Part shown: one piece after another, positions 1-8,670 of the stretch
Layout of the letters: every line of letters starts with the position of its first letter
How positions within the stretch are numbered: the stretch's first letter is position 1
DNA from: an uncultured Clostridia bacterium
Lineage (GTDB): Bacteria; Bacillota; Clostridia; Peptostreptococcales; Anaerovoracaceae
DNA: 64,000 nucleotides
Assembly: GCA_934281605.1 (NCBI GenBank)
Contig: CAKQXD010000010.1
Span: 30,292-94,291, forward strand
Direction: 5' to 3'
Position numbers and translations under genes: made by a program
The notes under the pieces: generated by a model
Told to the model about the DNA's origin: nothing
The model's input: only the letters and a program-made list of their open reading frames with translations
Databases searched by the model: none

Positions 1-33
1 GTTCTGTCTGATGCATGTTTGTTTTTCCTTTCG

Positions 34-1014
34 TTAAAGCCGGATGGAAATCTCCCCGGAAACCAGTTTTTCCTGACTGCCGTCGGTATAGAGGACAATC
101 AGGCCGCCGTCGTCGGCGATGTCCAGCACTCTGGCGGGAACGCCTGGGATTTCGTCTTCCGGACGAACTTTGTAGCGACCCTGATAGACGGTGATGGTCT
201 TGCCGATGACCAGGCTCTTATCTTTATAATCGGGCATGAAAGACGCCTGATCCAGATCTTCGATGTAATTCAGCGCCTGAGCAATGATCTCTGCCGCCAG
301 TGTGGATTTGGAGTAGTCGCCCTCGGCGGCTCCTGCGGTTTCCAGAAGTTCTTCCGGGAAGTCTTTTACTGTGGTGTTGATGCCGATTCCCAGGATCAGA
401 TGCTCGATCTGTCCTGTTTCGAAGTCGGTGATCCCTTCTGTAATGATGCCGCAGACTTTTTTTCCTTCTATATAAATATCATTGACCCATTTGATTTTAG
501 CGTCCAGTCCGCAGACTTTTTCCAGAGCATTGGCCACAGCCACGGCAGCGGCAGAAGTGACCAGAACTGATTTACTTACGTCAAAATCCGGTTTGATGAC
601 GATACTTAAATAGATACCTTCCCGCGGAGAGAAGAAGCTGCGCCCCAGACGACCTCTGCCGCTGGTTTGCTGCTTGGCCATGACCACTGTGCCGTGAGGT
701 GCTCCTTCTGTAGCCAGCTGTCTGGCTTTCAGATTGGTAGAATCGATGGTGTCATAAATATGTAAATCGAGGTTTTTATATTTTGCGGGCAGGCAGGCGC
801 GAAGGCTGTCTTCTGTGATGGTCCAGCTGTCTGCCATCAGCATGTAGCCCCGGTTTGTGACCGCTTCAATCGGATGTCCTTCTTCTCGCAGCGTCTTGAT
901 CGCTTTCCAGACGGTAGTACGGGAAACGTTTAGCTGATTGGAGAGCTCCTCGCCGGATAGAAATGCGCCTTCACTGTTTTGCAGCGCCTGAAGCACTGCG
1001 TCTTTTGTTGCCAT
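34..1014 (-). CDS. birA: Bifunctional biotin-protein ligase / biotin operon repressor BirA
   Basis: This 326-residue protein has the two-domain BirA plan. Residues about 1-60 form a winged helix-turn-helix (NQLNVSRTTVWKAIK). The ligase domain follows, with the biotinyl-adenylate loop TSGRGRLGR at 117-125 and KWVND at 175-179. It activates biotin with ATP and attaches it to acceptor proteins such as biotin carboxyl carrier domains; the DNA-binding domain lets the holoenzyme repress biotin genes. The start is supported by AAAGGAGG just upstream of ATG. It has its own promoter, divergent from the MarR operon. A likely target, the bioY promoter with repeated GTTAACAA-type boxes, lies about 9.5 kb away. 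Function is near certain from motifs; the regulatory role is inferred from the HTH domain. Confidence 0.96.
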   Translation of the reverse strand: MATKDAVLQALQNSEGAFLSGEELSNQLNVSRTTVWKAIKTLREEGHPIEAVTNRGYMLMADSWTITEDSLRACLPAKYKNLDLHIYDTIDSTNLKARQLATEGAPHGTVVMAKQQTSGRGRLGRSFFSPREGIYLSIVIKPDFDVSKSVLVTSAAAVAVANALEKVCGLDAKIKWVNDIYIEGKKVCGIITEGITDFETGQIEHLILGIGINTTVKDFPEELLETAGAAEGDYSKSTLAAEIIAQALNYIEDLDQASFMPDYKDKSLVIGKTITVYQGRYKVRPEDEIPGVPARVLDIADDGGLIVLYTDGSQEKLVSGEISIRL

Positions 1015-1052
1015 AATGTCCTCCTTTATTTGATTCTGTAAAATGCAATTTG

Positions 1053-1081
1053 ATTGTAGACTATGACGTGTGGATTGTCAA
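1053..1081 (-). promoter_or_regulatory. birA promoter
   Basis: Reading the minus strand, TTGACA (1081-1076) and TACAAT (1058-1053) are separated by exactly 17 bp, about 40 bp upstream of the birA start. No GTTAAC-type box overlaps it, so autoregulation by BirA is not evident. Confidence 0.75.
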
Positions 1082-1149
1082 CCTGATAAAAGAGTCGTCT
1101 ATTATGTCGTTTACGTGAAAATGCAGTAGATTTGATGAAATTTTAAAAA

Positions 1150-1198
1150 GTTGCCTTGACAACTATTTGGATCGTGATAAAATGGTTGTCAATGCAAC
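1150..1198 (+). promoter_or_regulatory. MarR-operon promoter with two GTTG-N6-CAAC operators
   Basis: TTGACA (1156-1161) and TAAAAT (1178-1183) are 16 bp apart. Two 14-bp sites, GTTGCCTTGACAAC (1150-1163) and GTTGTCAATGCAAC (1185-1198), are each pseudo-palindromes GTTG-N6-CAAC, and they are also inverted copies of each other with one mismatch. One covers the -35 box and the other lies just past the -10 box, over the expected start of transcription. This placement fits autorepression by the MarR protein encoded immediately downstream. Confidence 0.8.
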
Positions 1199-1216
1199 TA
1201 ATGGAGGAGGGTCTTA

Positions 1217-1669
1217 ATGTGTGACAAACCAAAAGAGTTTTCTTACGGTCGGTGTTTTTCGATTATTTATCGACATGGGAAAACCATAAATGACCGCATG
1301 ATCCGCAAGTTCCATCTTTCAGGAGGGCAGAGCCGGTATCTTGCAAGGATCTGTGACAACCCGGGAATTTCCCAGGAAGAACTGGCACAGTATTATCAGA
1401 TCGATAAAGGTGCCATTGCCAAGTCAGTCCGCCGCATGGGGGAACTGGGGTACGTGAAGCGGGAGCAAAATCCGGAGGATCGCCGGGCTTACTGCCTGTT
1501 TCCAACGGAACGCGCGAGGGAAGTTATGGATTTTTGCAGAGAAGATATGAAGCGGATGGAGCAAGCTTTTGAGGAATCGCTGACGCCGGAAGAAATTGAA
1601 ACGTTCCAGCGGCTTCTCCTGCGGATCACGGACAATATGCAGAAATATATAGAGGAGGATAAGAGTTAA
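1217..1669 (+). CDS. MarR-family transcriptional regulator
   Basis: A 150-residue winged-helix regulator of MarR size. The recognition helix region (SQEELAQYYQIDKGAIAKSVRRMGELG) and the wing motif DRRAYCLFPTE are clear. It likely binds as a dimer to the two GTTG-N6-CAAC sites in its own promoter and represses the operon until a ligand (drug, phenolic or other toxic molecule) is sensed. A GGAGGAGG ribosome site precedes the ATG. The stop codon overlaps the next start (TAATG), so the ABC exporter genes are translationally coupled to it. The ligand cannot be read from the sequence. Confidence 0.93.
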   Translation: MCDKPKEFSYGRCFSIIYRHGKTINDRMIRKFHLSGGQSRYLARICDNPGISQEELAQYYQIDKGAIAKSVRRMGELGYVKREQNPEDRRAYCLFPTERAREVMDFCREDMKRMEQAFEESLTPEEIETFQRLLLRITDNMQKYIEEDKS

Positions 1670-3408
1670 TGAGGACGGTTTTTAAATATTACAAATCGTA
1701 TATCCCGCTTATCGTGGGCATCCTGGCATTTCTCTTCGGGCAGGCCATGTGCGAACTGGCACTGCCGGGATACATGTCGGATATTATCAACAACGGGATC
1801 GTCAAGGGGGATATGGACTATATCTGGAAGATCGGCATGATCATGATCCTGGTATCCTGCGGGAGTGTGGTATGCTCTATCGTCAGCAGTTATTTGTCGG
1901 CGAGGACGGCAGCAGGTTCGGCTCGAAAGATCCGCGGCGCACTGTTTGATAAAGTCACGGATTTTTCAGCTGCGGAACTGTCGGAGTTTTCTACGGCGTC
2001 CCTGATCACCCGTTCTACCAACGATGTGCAAATGGTGCAGCAGACGACTGTCATGACGCTGAGACTTGCCTGCTTCGCCCCGATTATGGGTATCGGAGCT
2101 ATCATCAAAGCGCTGCGTACCAGTGTGTCCTTGTCCTGGACGGTAGGCGTTGCGCTGGCGGTCATCGTGGTGATCATGCTGATGTCATTTTTCCTGGTAT
2201 TGCCTAAGTTCAAAGTGCTGCAGGAAAAACTGGACCGGATCAACTTAATTATGAAAGAGCGTCTGACGGGCCTGCTGGTTATCCGGGCGTTCACCACGGA
2301 AAAGACGGAAGAAGATCGTTTTGATGACGCTAACGAAGAATTAAAGAAAATCAATATGTTCGTTAACAGGGCCATGTCTTTCATGATGCCGGCACTGATG
2401 TTCGTTATGAACGGAGTAAGCATCCTTATCATCTGGGCTGGAGCACATCTGGTGGATTCGCAGAGCCTGATGATCGGAGATATGCTCGCGTATCTGCAAT
2501 ACGCGATGCATGTTATCATGTCGTTCCTTTTTATCACTATGATGTTCATCATGCTGCCGCGTGCAGCGGTTTCGATGCAGCGCATTGGCAAGGTGCTGGA
2601 CGTAGAGCCGCGGATCGAGGATCCGGCGGAGCCGAAGACTTTGCAGCAGCCAAAAGGAGAAATTTGTTTCGATCATGTATCGTTCGCTTATCCGGATGCC
2701 GATGAAAAAACGCTGGACGATATTTCCTTTACCGCAAAACCGGGGCAGACGACAGCCATCATAGGAAGTACGGGAAGCGGCAAATCGACGATGCTCAACC
2801 TGATCCCGCGCTTTTATGATGTAACGGAAGGCGCGGTGAAGATGGATGGCGTGGATATCCGGGACATCACGCAGGAAGAATTACGAGAACAGATAGGATA
2901 TGTACCGCAGAAAGGTGTGTTGTTCTCAGGGACCATCGCATCGAATTTACAGTACGGCAAGGAAGATGCGACTTACGACGAGATGGTCGAAGCTGCGGAA
3001 ACAGCGCAGGCAATGGAATTTATCCAGACGAAAGAAAATGGTCTGGACGAGGAAGTTTCTCAGGGCGGAACCAATGTTTCCGGAGGTCAAAAACAGCGGC
3101 TTTCCATTGCACGGGCGCTGGTGAAAAAAGCGAGAGTTTATCTGTTCGACGACAGCTTCTCCGCACTGGATTTCAAGACGGATCAGGCGCTGCGAAAGGC
3201 TTTGAAAGAGAAAGTGGGCGATAGTACCATCATCATCGTCGCACAGCGGATCAATACGGTCCTGGATGCAGATCAGATCATTGTTATGGATGAAGGTCAT
3301 ATGGCCGGGATCGGTACTCACGAGGAACTGATGAGATCCTGCGAAGTGTACAAGGAAATCGCGCTGTCGCAGCTGAGTGAAGAAGAACTGGAAAGGGGGC
3401 GGAAATAA
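1669..3408 (+). CDS. Heterodimeric ABC exporter, subunit with degenerate ATP site
   Basis: A 579-residue fused permease-ATPase (type IV/B-family ABC exporter half). Six membrane helices occupy residues about 15-300, followed by an ATPase domain with Walker A GSTGSGKST (about 366-374) and a canonical signature VSGGQ (about 469). Walker B reads LFDDSFSALD, so the catalytic glutamate is aspartate, and the switch histidine is glutamine (VAQR). These are the substitutions expected in the non-hydrolysing member of a heterodimer (TM287/BmrC type). It sits between marR and its partner with one-base overlaps on both sides. Probable role: export of drugs, peptides or lipids. Substrate unknown. Confidence 0.93.
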   Translation: MRTVFKYYKSYIPLIVGILAFLFGQAMCELALPGYMSDIINNGIVKGDMDYIWKIGMIMILVSCGSVVCSIVSSYLSARTAAGSARKIRGALFDKVTDFSAAELSEFSTASLITRSTNDVQMVQQTTVMTLRLACFAPIMGIGAIIKALRTSVSLSWTVGVALAVIVVIMLMSFFLVLPKFKVLQEKLDRINLIMKERLTGLLVIRAFTTEKTEEDRFDDANEELKKINMFVNRAMSFMMPALMFVMNGVSILIIWAGAHLVDSQSLMIGDMLAYLQYAMHVIMSFLFITMMFIMLPRAAVSMQRIGKVLDVEPRIEDPAEPKTLQQPKGEICFDHVSFAYPDADEKTLDDISFTAKPGQTTAIIGSTGSGKSTMLNLIPRFYDVTEGAVKMDGVDIRDITQEELREQIGYVPQKGVLFSGTIASNLQYGKEDATYDEMVEAAETAQAMEFIQTKENGLDEEVSQGGTNVSGGQKQRLSIARALVKKARVYLFDDSFSALDFKTDQALRKALKEKVGDSTIIIVAQRINTVLDADQIIVMDEGHMAGIGTHEELMRSCEVYKEIALSQLSEEELERGRK

Positions 3409-5282
3409 TGGCAGATTCCAATACGGGAAAACGACCGGGAGGCTCCGGATTTAACGGAATGCGGAAAAAGGGCGGACGCGGACACGGCCCCGGCGGCAAG
3501 ATGATGCCGGGAGAAAAGGCGAAAGATTTCAAGGGAACCATGAAAAAACTGATGCGTTATCTGGCGCCGCATAAATTCGCATTGATAGCCGTATTTATTT
3601 TCGCCATCGCAAGTACAGTGTTCAATATTATTTCTCCGACGATTCTGGGGAACGCTACCGACAAGGTAGTGGAAGGCCTGATGAGCGGGGCCGGCATCGA
3701 TTTTACGGGTCTGTTTTATATCCTGATGGTGCTGCTGGGCATGTATGGCCTCTGCCTGCTGTTTGGAGCACTGCAGGGATGGATCATGGCGGATGTTTCC
3801 CAGACGGTCATCTATGAACTGCGTGATGCTATGTCGAAGAAGCTGGATCGCCTGCCGCTGAAATACTTTGACCGGCAGACGCACGGAGAGATCCAGAGCC
3901 GGATGGTAAACGATATCGAAACGGTAAACCAGACACTGTCCTTGAGTCTTACGCAGATGATCACCAGTTTTACGACGATCATAGGGATCCTCATTATGAT
4001 GCTGCGTATCAGTGTCATTATGACCGTCACGGCCCTTGTAGTGCTGCCGCTCTCTATGCTTGTGATCAAGCTGGTGGTATCCAGATCCCAGGGGCACTTC
4101 AAAAATCAGCAGAAATATCTGGGGTATGTAAACGGGCATGTAGAGGAAATGTATACGGGACACGATATCGTCAAGGCCTTTAACCGGGAAAAAGAATCCC
4201 GTGAAGTGTTTGATGCGTACAACGATAAGTTGTGTGAATCCGGATGGAAGTCGCAGTTCCTGTCCGGTATCATGATGCCGGTCACGATACTGATCGGAAA
4301 CCTGGCGTATGTGGCAGTCTGCCTTTTGGGTGGTTATCTGGCCATCAACGGCAAAGTGTCCATCGGTGATATCCAGGCCTTCATACAGTACGTAAGAAGC
4401 TTCAACCAGCCGATCTCACAGGTGGCTAATGTGGCGAACCAGCTCCAGTCTACAGCGGCCGCAGCAGAGCGTGTATTCGAGCTGCTGGAAGAAGAGGAGG
4501 AAGTTGATCTGGAAAAGACTCCTGTCTGTCAGATCGCTCCGGAAGAAGTTCGTGGAAAAGTTGCTTTTGATCATGTTTCATTTGGATATGATGCCGATGA
4601 AACGGTCATCAACGATTTCAGCTTTACGGCAGAGCCTGGGCAGCGTGTCGCTATTGTAGGTCCGACGGGTGCAGGAAAGACGACTATCGTCAAGCTGCTG
4701 ATGCGGTTCTACGAGCTGAACGGCGGCTGCATCCGGGTGGACGATCACGATATCAAGGAGTTCTCCCGGGCAAATCTGCGGCAGATGTTCGGCATGGTGC
4801 TGCAGGATACCTGGCTCAACAGCGGTACGATCCGCGACAATATTCGCTACGGCAGACGAGATGCGACGGATGAAGAAGTGGAGGCTGCTGCAAAGGCTGC
4901 TCATATCGATCACTTTATCCGGACGCAGCCGAAGGGCTACGATATGGAAATCAATGAGGAAGCCAATAATATCTCGCAGGGTCAGAAACAGCTTTTGACC
5001 ATCGCACGTGCGCTCCTGGCTGATACGCCGATCATGATCCTGGATGAAGCTACAAGCTCCGTCGATACCAGAACGGAGGCTTTGATCCAGAAGGCCATGG
5101 CCAACCTGATGCAGGGACGGACCAGCTTCATTATCGCTCATCGGTTATCTACGATTCGTGATGCGGATCACATCCTGGTGATGAACCACGGCGATATCAT
5201 CGAGCAGGGTACCCACGAAAGCCTGCTGGCGCAGAACGGATTCTACACGAACCTGTATAACAGCCAGTTTGCAGAGAATTAG
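3408..5282 (+). CDS. Heterodimeric ABC exporter, catalytic-site subunit
   Basis: A 624-residue permease-ATPase with a basic, Gly/Lys-rich N-terminal extension (about residues 1-40), six membrane helices, then Walker A GPTGAGKTT (about 418-426), Walker B MILDEATSSVD with the catalytic Glu, and the switch His (IIAHR). Its signature motif is ISQGQ instead of LSGGQ. This complements the preceding subunit: the intact site pairs this protein's Walker motifs with the partner's VSGGQ, and the degenerate site pairs the reverse, as in TM287/288. Start overlaps the previous stop by one base. It ends the MarR operon, about 50 bp before a terminator hairpin. Confidence 0.93.
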   Translation: MADSNTGKRPGGSGFNGMRKKGGRGHGPGGKMMPGEKAKDFKGTMKKLMRYLAPHKFALIAVFIFAIASTVFNIISPTILGNATDKVVEGLMSGAGIDFTGLFYILMVLLGMYGLCLLFGALQGWIMADVSQTVIYELRDAMSKKLDRLPLKYFDRQTHGEIQSRMVNDIETVNQTLSLSLTQMITSFTTIIGILIMMLRISVIMTVTALVVLPLSMLVIKLVVSRSQGHFKNQQKYLGYVNGHVEEMYTGHDIVKAFNREKESREVFDAYNDKLCESGWKSQFLSGIMMPVTILIGNLAYVAVCLLGGYLAINGKVSIGDIQAFIQYVRSFNQPISQVANVANQLQSTAAAAERVFELLEEEEEVDLEKTPVCQIAPEEVRGKVAFDHVSFGYDADETVINDFSFTAEPGQRVAIVGPTGAGKTTIVKLLMRFYELNGGCIRVDDHDIKEFSRANLRQMFGMVLQDTWLNSGTIRDNIRYGRRDATDEEVEAAAKAAHIDHFIRTQPKGYDMEINEEANNISQGQKQLLTIARALLADTPIMILDEATSSVDTRTEALIQKAMANLMQGRTSFIIAHRLSTIRDADHILVMNHGDIIEQGTHESLLAQNGFYTNLYNSQFAEN

Positions 5283-5330
5283 AGAGTAAAGAATAGAAAA
5301 AACAGATCCAGCAAACCTTTCCAAGTAGCA

Positions 5331-5400
5331 AAACAGGAGATTCAAGGAAGATGACCTGCCAGAATGCAATCCACCGTCTTGAATCTCCTGTTTATTTTTA
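5331..5400 (+). terminator. Rho-independent terminator of the MarR-ABC operon
   Basis: A 16-bp perfect stem, AAACAGGAGATTCAAG (5331-5346) with its complement at 5378-5393, closes a 31-nt loop and is followed by a T-rich stretch. There is no T run on the minus-strand side, so it probably serves only the plus-strand operon. Confidence 0.75.
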
Positions 5401-5436
5401 TTTACCGTGTATTAACTTCTGCTATATTACTTATAC

Positions 5437-6990
5437 TTATCTGCTTTTATAAAGCTTTCTGCCGCAAAATGCGATTCCCGCACCTGCAGCCAGCATCAGC
5501 ACTGCCAGCAGCCCAATCGGCATCGCGTCCCCGGTCTTTGCACCATTATCAGTGCTCTGGTTATTTTGTCCGTTCTGGTTATTCTGCCCGTTCTGGGAAG
5601 AATCGCCAGGCTTTTTCTCAAGGGAAGCGATTGCATCCTCAATAGCCTTTGCCATCTTATCTACTTCTTCCTGCTGAGCTTTACTCTTGGTGCGATCAAC
5701 GGCTTTAACTGCATCTTCCACTGCAGAGTAGTTCGCATAAAGATTGCCATTTAATGCCTTGGATTTTGCAATGGCTGCATCAACGGCTGTGTAATCAGCG
5801 GATATGTTGTCATAATCCCAGGCAAATGTTGGATGATTGATACCAGCTACCCATTCAATGCCTGCGCCGGCATTAGTCTGAAGGCCGGTAAGAATATCTG
5901 CGGACTTGAAGTCGGATACAGCCGTACCCTGCTTTTCATTGCTTGGCCCTCCTACATATGCAAGCGGAGATGGATCATAGTTTTTTTCATCCTTTGGCCA
6001 GTAGGTATTTTCTACTGTGCCATCGAGGGCATAAGCCACCCAACAAGTATTTCCATCTTTATCTACACCCATGTCGGTCGTCGTAACCATACAGTTCTTG
6101 ACAGTTGCAAAGTCAGCATATCCAACGATTCCGCCAACAGCGGCCTGAAGGGAGTTGACAACAATCTTACCATCAAACCAACAATCCGTAACCGTTAAAT
6201 TACCGTCAAATCTTGCGCCAACAATACCGCCAATGGTATCGCACGGCCAATCAGCTTGGTTCGGTTCCGTATAATATCCTTCGGAATTAGTGAAATTACC
6301 TGTAAGCGTTGCAGTAGAATAACACCCGGAAATGGTACAACCCTGTACGGTAACACCAACGATACCACCGATATTCTTTTCTATTTTCGAACCACTGTAA
6401 ATGCTGCCGGATGTCCAGCAGTTCGTGATTTTGGACTTACCCATCCAGTCAACTAAAATGCCTTTACCTGCGGCACTGTCATCTTTAGGATCAATCCAGA
6501 TTTCAGCGTTTGCAACACCAAGGTTTTTAACTTCGCTGTTGTAAACATTGCCGAACAGAGCATTTCTAAGTAAATTATGAGACTCATCCGCATTCTCAAT
6601 ATATGATTCATGAGAGTAGAGATTTGAGATTACATGACCCTGTCCGTCAAATACACCGCAAAAGCTGTATTTAGACTGGGTTCCGCCTCTACCCGTACCA
6701 ATCGAAATCCATTCATGCCCGGACAAGTCCAGGTCGTTATCTAAATAGAATGTCTTTCCTGCGAAATTTGTTGTTCCTGGATCAGTGTTGACGAGTTGAG
6801 CTAAGCCTGCAAGCTGTTCTGCTGTAGTGATGTGATATTCGGTATCTGACTCATGCCCCGTATACCAACTTGTATCTGCTGAGCCGTCCCAACTATCTAC
6901 TGTGTTTTCCCCCGCAAACGCCACATGGGGGGGTATAAACGCCATCACCATGCAAAGCGTAAGCAGGATACTCCATACTTTCCGTTTCAT
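5437..6990 (-). CDS. Cell-surface protein with GLUG-type repeats, FIVAR-like module and C-terminal anchor
   Basis: About 517 residues. A signal peptide (MKRKVWSILLTLCMVMAF..HVAFA) is followed by a region with GLUG-like repeats recognisable as GGIVG at three places (GGIVGVTV, GGIVGARF, GGIVGYAD), then a helical FIVAR-like segment (VDAAIAKSKALNGNLY.. repeated as AVEDAVKAV). An Asn/Gln/Gly linker leads to AKTGD, a hydrophobic span and GRKLYKSR, resembling a non-canonical sortase signal (KTGD in place of LPXTG). I chose the start at 6990 because GGAGGA lies about 11 nt upstream and the promoter at 7073-7101 excludes the longer reading frame. Probably an adhesin or surface scaffold; ligand unknown. 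Confidence 0.8.
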   Translation of the reverse strand: MKRKVWSILLTLCMVMAFIPPHVAFAGENTVDSWDGSADTSWYTGHESDTEYHITTAEQLAGLAQLVNTDPGTTNFAGKTFYLDNDLDLSGHEWISIGTGRGGTQSKYSFCGVFDGQGHVISNLYSHESYIENADESHNLLRNALFGNVYNSEVKNLGVANAEIWIDPKDDSAAGKGILVDWMGKSKITNCWTSGSIYSGSKIEKNIGGIVGVTVQGCTISGCYSTATLTGNFTNSEGYYTEPNQADWPCDTIGGIVGARFDGNLTVTDCWFDGKIVVNSLQAAVGGIVGYADFATVKNCMVTTTDMGVDKDGNTCWVAYALDGTVENTYWPKDEKNYDPSPLAYVGGPSNEKQGTAVSDFKSADILTGLQTNAGAGIEWVAGINHPTFAWDYDNISADYTAVDAAIAKSKALNGNLYANYSAVEDAVKAVDRTKSKAQQEEVDKMAKAIEDAIASLEKKPGDSSQNGQNNQNGQNNQSTDNGAKTGDAMPIGLLAVLMLAAGAGIAFCGRKLYKSR

Positions 6991-7072
6991 TATTTTTTCT
7001 TCCTCCATTGATGATAAACTGGCCTCACTTCTCGGTCTCGGGCAGGACAAACCTCCCCCTAATATATTATTC

Positions 7073-7101
7073 ATTCTATCAAACCCAGTCCAATATCACA
7101 A
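7073..7101 (-). promoter_or_regulatory. Promoter of the GLUG surface-protein gene
   Basis: On the minus strand TTGTGA (7101-7096) and TAGAAT (7078-7073) are 17 bp apart. Its start point would fall near 7066, downstream of an upstream in-frame ATG at 7074, which supports the shorter start of the surface protein. Confidence 0.55.
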
Positions 7102-7159
7102 CAAAAATCGAATTTACAGGGGAATAGGGGGGTTCTTTGCATTGGTATTAAATTACAGA

Positions 7160-7549
7160 CTAACCTTCCAGGTGCAGCTTTTGTTTCAACGCTTCTTCCA
7201 GCGTCTGTGAAAAGTTGATGTTTTCGTTTTCTGCCACTTCATTTAGCCAGGATGAGATCGTTAAAGTCTTTTTTATTTTCTTTGCAGCATGTTTTTTACG
7301 ATACTCTATAAAATCAATATCCACATAGGTTGCAAATTCGCCATCCTTTAAAGAATAGTCAACGGTGTCCGGTGAGGGAATCGGATTCCCCAGATCTTCC
7401 TGAGTCGTGCCGGTAAGTCCGATCGCATCGCGTGCCATATAGATGGCGTCGGCGATATCAGCACCCTCTGTTCCGATATCAAAATCCGGGATGAATACCG
7501 TGTACCCTTTCTCTTCCGGGTGCAAAATTATTTTATAAGCAGTACGCAT
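7160..7549 (-). CDS. hicB: HicB-family antitoxin
   Basis: A 129-residue protein with the HicB plan. The N-terminal partial RNase-H-like fold has YKIILHPEEKGYTVFIPDFDIGTEGADIADAIYMARDAI. The C-terminal part (SSWLNEVAENENINFSQTLEEALKQKL) is a DNA-binding ribbon-helix-helix or HTH-like end. It neutralises the HicA mRNA interferase encoded 27 bp upstream and should bind the operon promoter. The usual toxin-first order (hicA then hicB) is kept. Confidence is high because both partners and a palindromic operator are present. Confidence 0.9.
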   Translation of the reverse strand: MRTAYKIILHPEEKGYTVFIPDFDIGTEGADIADAIYMARDAIGLTGTTQEDLGNPIPSPDTVDYSLKDGEFATYVDIDFIEYRKKHAAKKIKKTLTISSWLNEVAENENINFSQTLEEALKQKLHLEG

Positions 7550-7576
7550 AATTGTGCTCCTTTCTATCGGACCTTA

Positions 7577-7747
7577 TCATAGTCCGCGTTTCTGAATGAT
7601 ATATTTTGCCAGTCTTTCATTTATTTCCTTATGGCGAGGAATAGGTTCGATATCCATTCCATTTGTCCAGATATCGTGATCGCTGCCGTGCCGCAGTAGG
7701 TACCAACCCGCTTTGCGAAGCAGTTTTTCTAAAGTTTTACGTTTCAT
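7577..7747 (-). CDS. hicA: HicA-family mRNA interferase toxin (56 aa)
   Basis: A short gene of 56 codons. The product starts MKRKTLEKLLRKAGWYLLRH and contains GSDHDIW and IPRHKEI, matching the HicA double-stranded-RNA-binding-like fold. The conserved His of GSDHDIW is the catalytic residue in this family. The ATG at 7747-7745 is preceded by AAGGAG at a good distance, and TGA is at 7579-7577. It lies directly upstream of hicB on the same strand. Role: translation-independent mRNA cleavage, held in check by HicB. Confidence 0.88.
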   Translation of the reverse strand: MKRKTLEKLLRKAGWYLLRHGSDHDIWTNGMDIEPIPRHKEINERLAKYIIQKRGL

Positions 7748-7763
7748 AAAAAGTTCTCCTTAT

Positions 7764-7792
7764 ATTATACGTGCTAAACACGTATAAATCAA
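7764..7792 (-). promoter_or_regulatory. hicAB promoter with palindromic operator
   Basis: Minus-strand TTGATT (7792-7787) and TATAAT (7769-7764) are 17 bp apart. A perfect palindrome TTATACGTG-N5-CACGTATAA (7765-7787) fills the spacer and -10 box. The position fits autorepression by HicB or the HicAB complex. Confidence 0.75.
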
Positions 7793-7954
7793 CAGCAATA
7801 ATAAGTGGTAAAAAATTCCTGCAACAGTATAGCAAAAATATTCCATATTTTATCTGAATTCCATCTGAATTTTTCCTTTTCACAACCCACGCCTGCCCGT
7901 CACAATTCCGACAAACGACGGTGCTATAACAGTACCATGAGGAAGGTGGTCAAC

Positions 7955-8554
7955 ATGAAACGTATGAGCAGCAAAAAACTGGTGATATTTATTTTATGTA
8001 TGCTGGCTGTCATCGGAGGGACGACAGTAGCGGTATTTTCCGTATCCCGTTCCGAGTCGAAGGACAAGGCGGAAATCACGGAAAACAGCAGTGGAGAAAC
8101 CTCTGTCTCCGCATGGAAGGTGGATGATTCCGCAGCCCATGCGAAGGCTTTATATAAATGCGCAGTATCCGACGTGGGCGATACTGCGTCCGTAGTCGAT
8201 CTTCTGGAGGCGATGAAACTGGAAAGCGTCTCCGGTGAATATAAAGCAGAAATTTCAAGCAAAGACGGAAAGGAAGTCCTGGCGCTGACCCTTTCTGAGA
8301 AAATTTCCGGGAAGGATAAAAAAGTCTTCGATAACAATATGAAACTTTGCGCGCAGCAGATGCTGGCTCTGATCCCGGGTGTACAGGCCGTGGAATGGAC
8401 ATACTCCATCGAGAGTGACAGTGCAGAGGCGGAGCAGGCTACGGTATCTCTGGATGTGGATGGTGCAAAGGAAGGGTTGTCTCACGACATTCGATCTTAC
8501 GGCAAGTCTGCAAAGGCGGTGCAGAAGCTTTTGACGGAGCAGGCAGGCTCGTAA
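7955..8554 (+). CDS. Membrane-anchored protein with DUF4825-like domain
   Basis: About 199 residues. An N-terminal membrane anchor (LVIFILCMLAVIGGTTVAVFSV) is followed by a Ser/Glu-rich linker and a globular extracytoplasmic part. The section running from DVGDTASVVDLLEAMKL through NNMKLCAQQMLALIPGVQ to VEWTYS resembles DUF4825, found alone or at the C-terminus of BlaR1/M56-type sensors. The start at 7955 has AGGAAGGTGG upstream; an earlier in-frame ATG at 7937 has no ribosome site. Function is unknown. No protease partner is adjacent. The DUF4825 assignment rests on remembered motif order and should be treated as moderate. Confidence 0.6.
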   Translation: MKRMSSKKLVIFILCMLAVIGGTTVAVFSVSRSESKDKAEITENSSGETSVSAWKVDDSAAHAKALYKCAVSDVGDTASVVDLLEAMKLESVSGEYKAEISSKDGKEVLALTLSEKISGKDKKVFDNNMKLCAQQMLALIPGVQAVEWTYSIESDSAEAEQATVSLDVDGAKEGLSHDIRSYGKSAKAVQKLLTEQAGS

Positions 8555-8638
8555 GCTGAGCAAGGGTCTTTGCAGGAAAGCGGGCAGGATGCTCGAGACC
8601 CCCGCCTTACAAAATTTCCTGAAAAATATAAATTCTTA

Positions 8639-8668
8639 TTGACAACGAAAAAGGGGTTGTTATATAAT
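8639..8668 (+). promoter_or_regulatory. Promoter of DUF3793-flavodoxin operon
   Basis: TTGACA (8639-8644) and a consensus TATAAT (8663-8668) are 18 bp apart. The start of transcription would fall at about 8675, inside the first operator palindrome. Confidence 0.8.
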
Positions 8669-8670
8669 GT

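Noticed and set aside
5331..5400. Terminator also serving the minus-strand surface-protein gene
   Set aside because: The minus-strand side of the hairpin has no T run.
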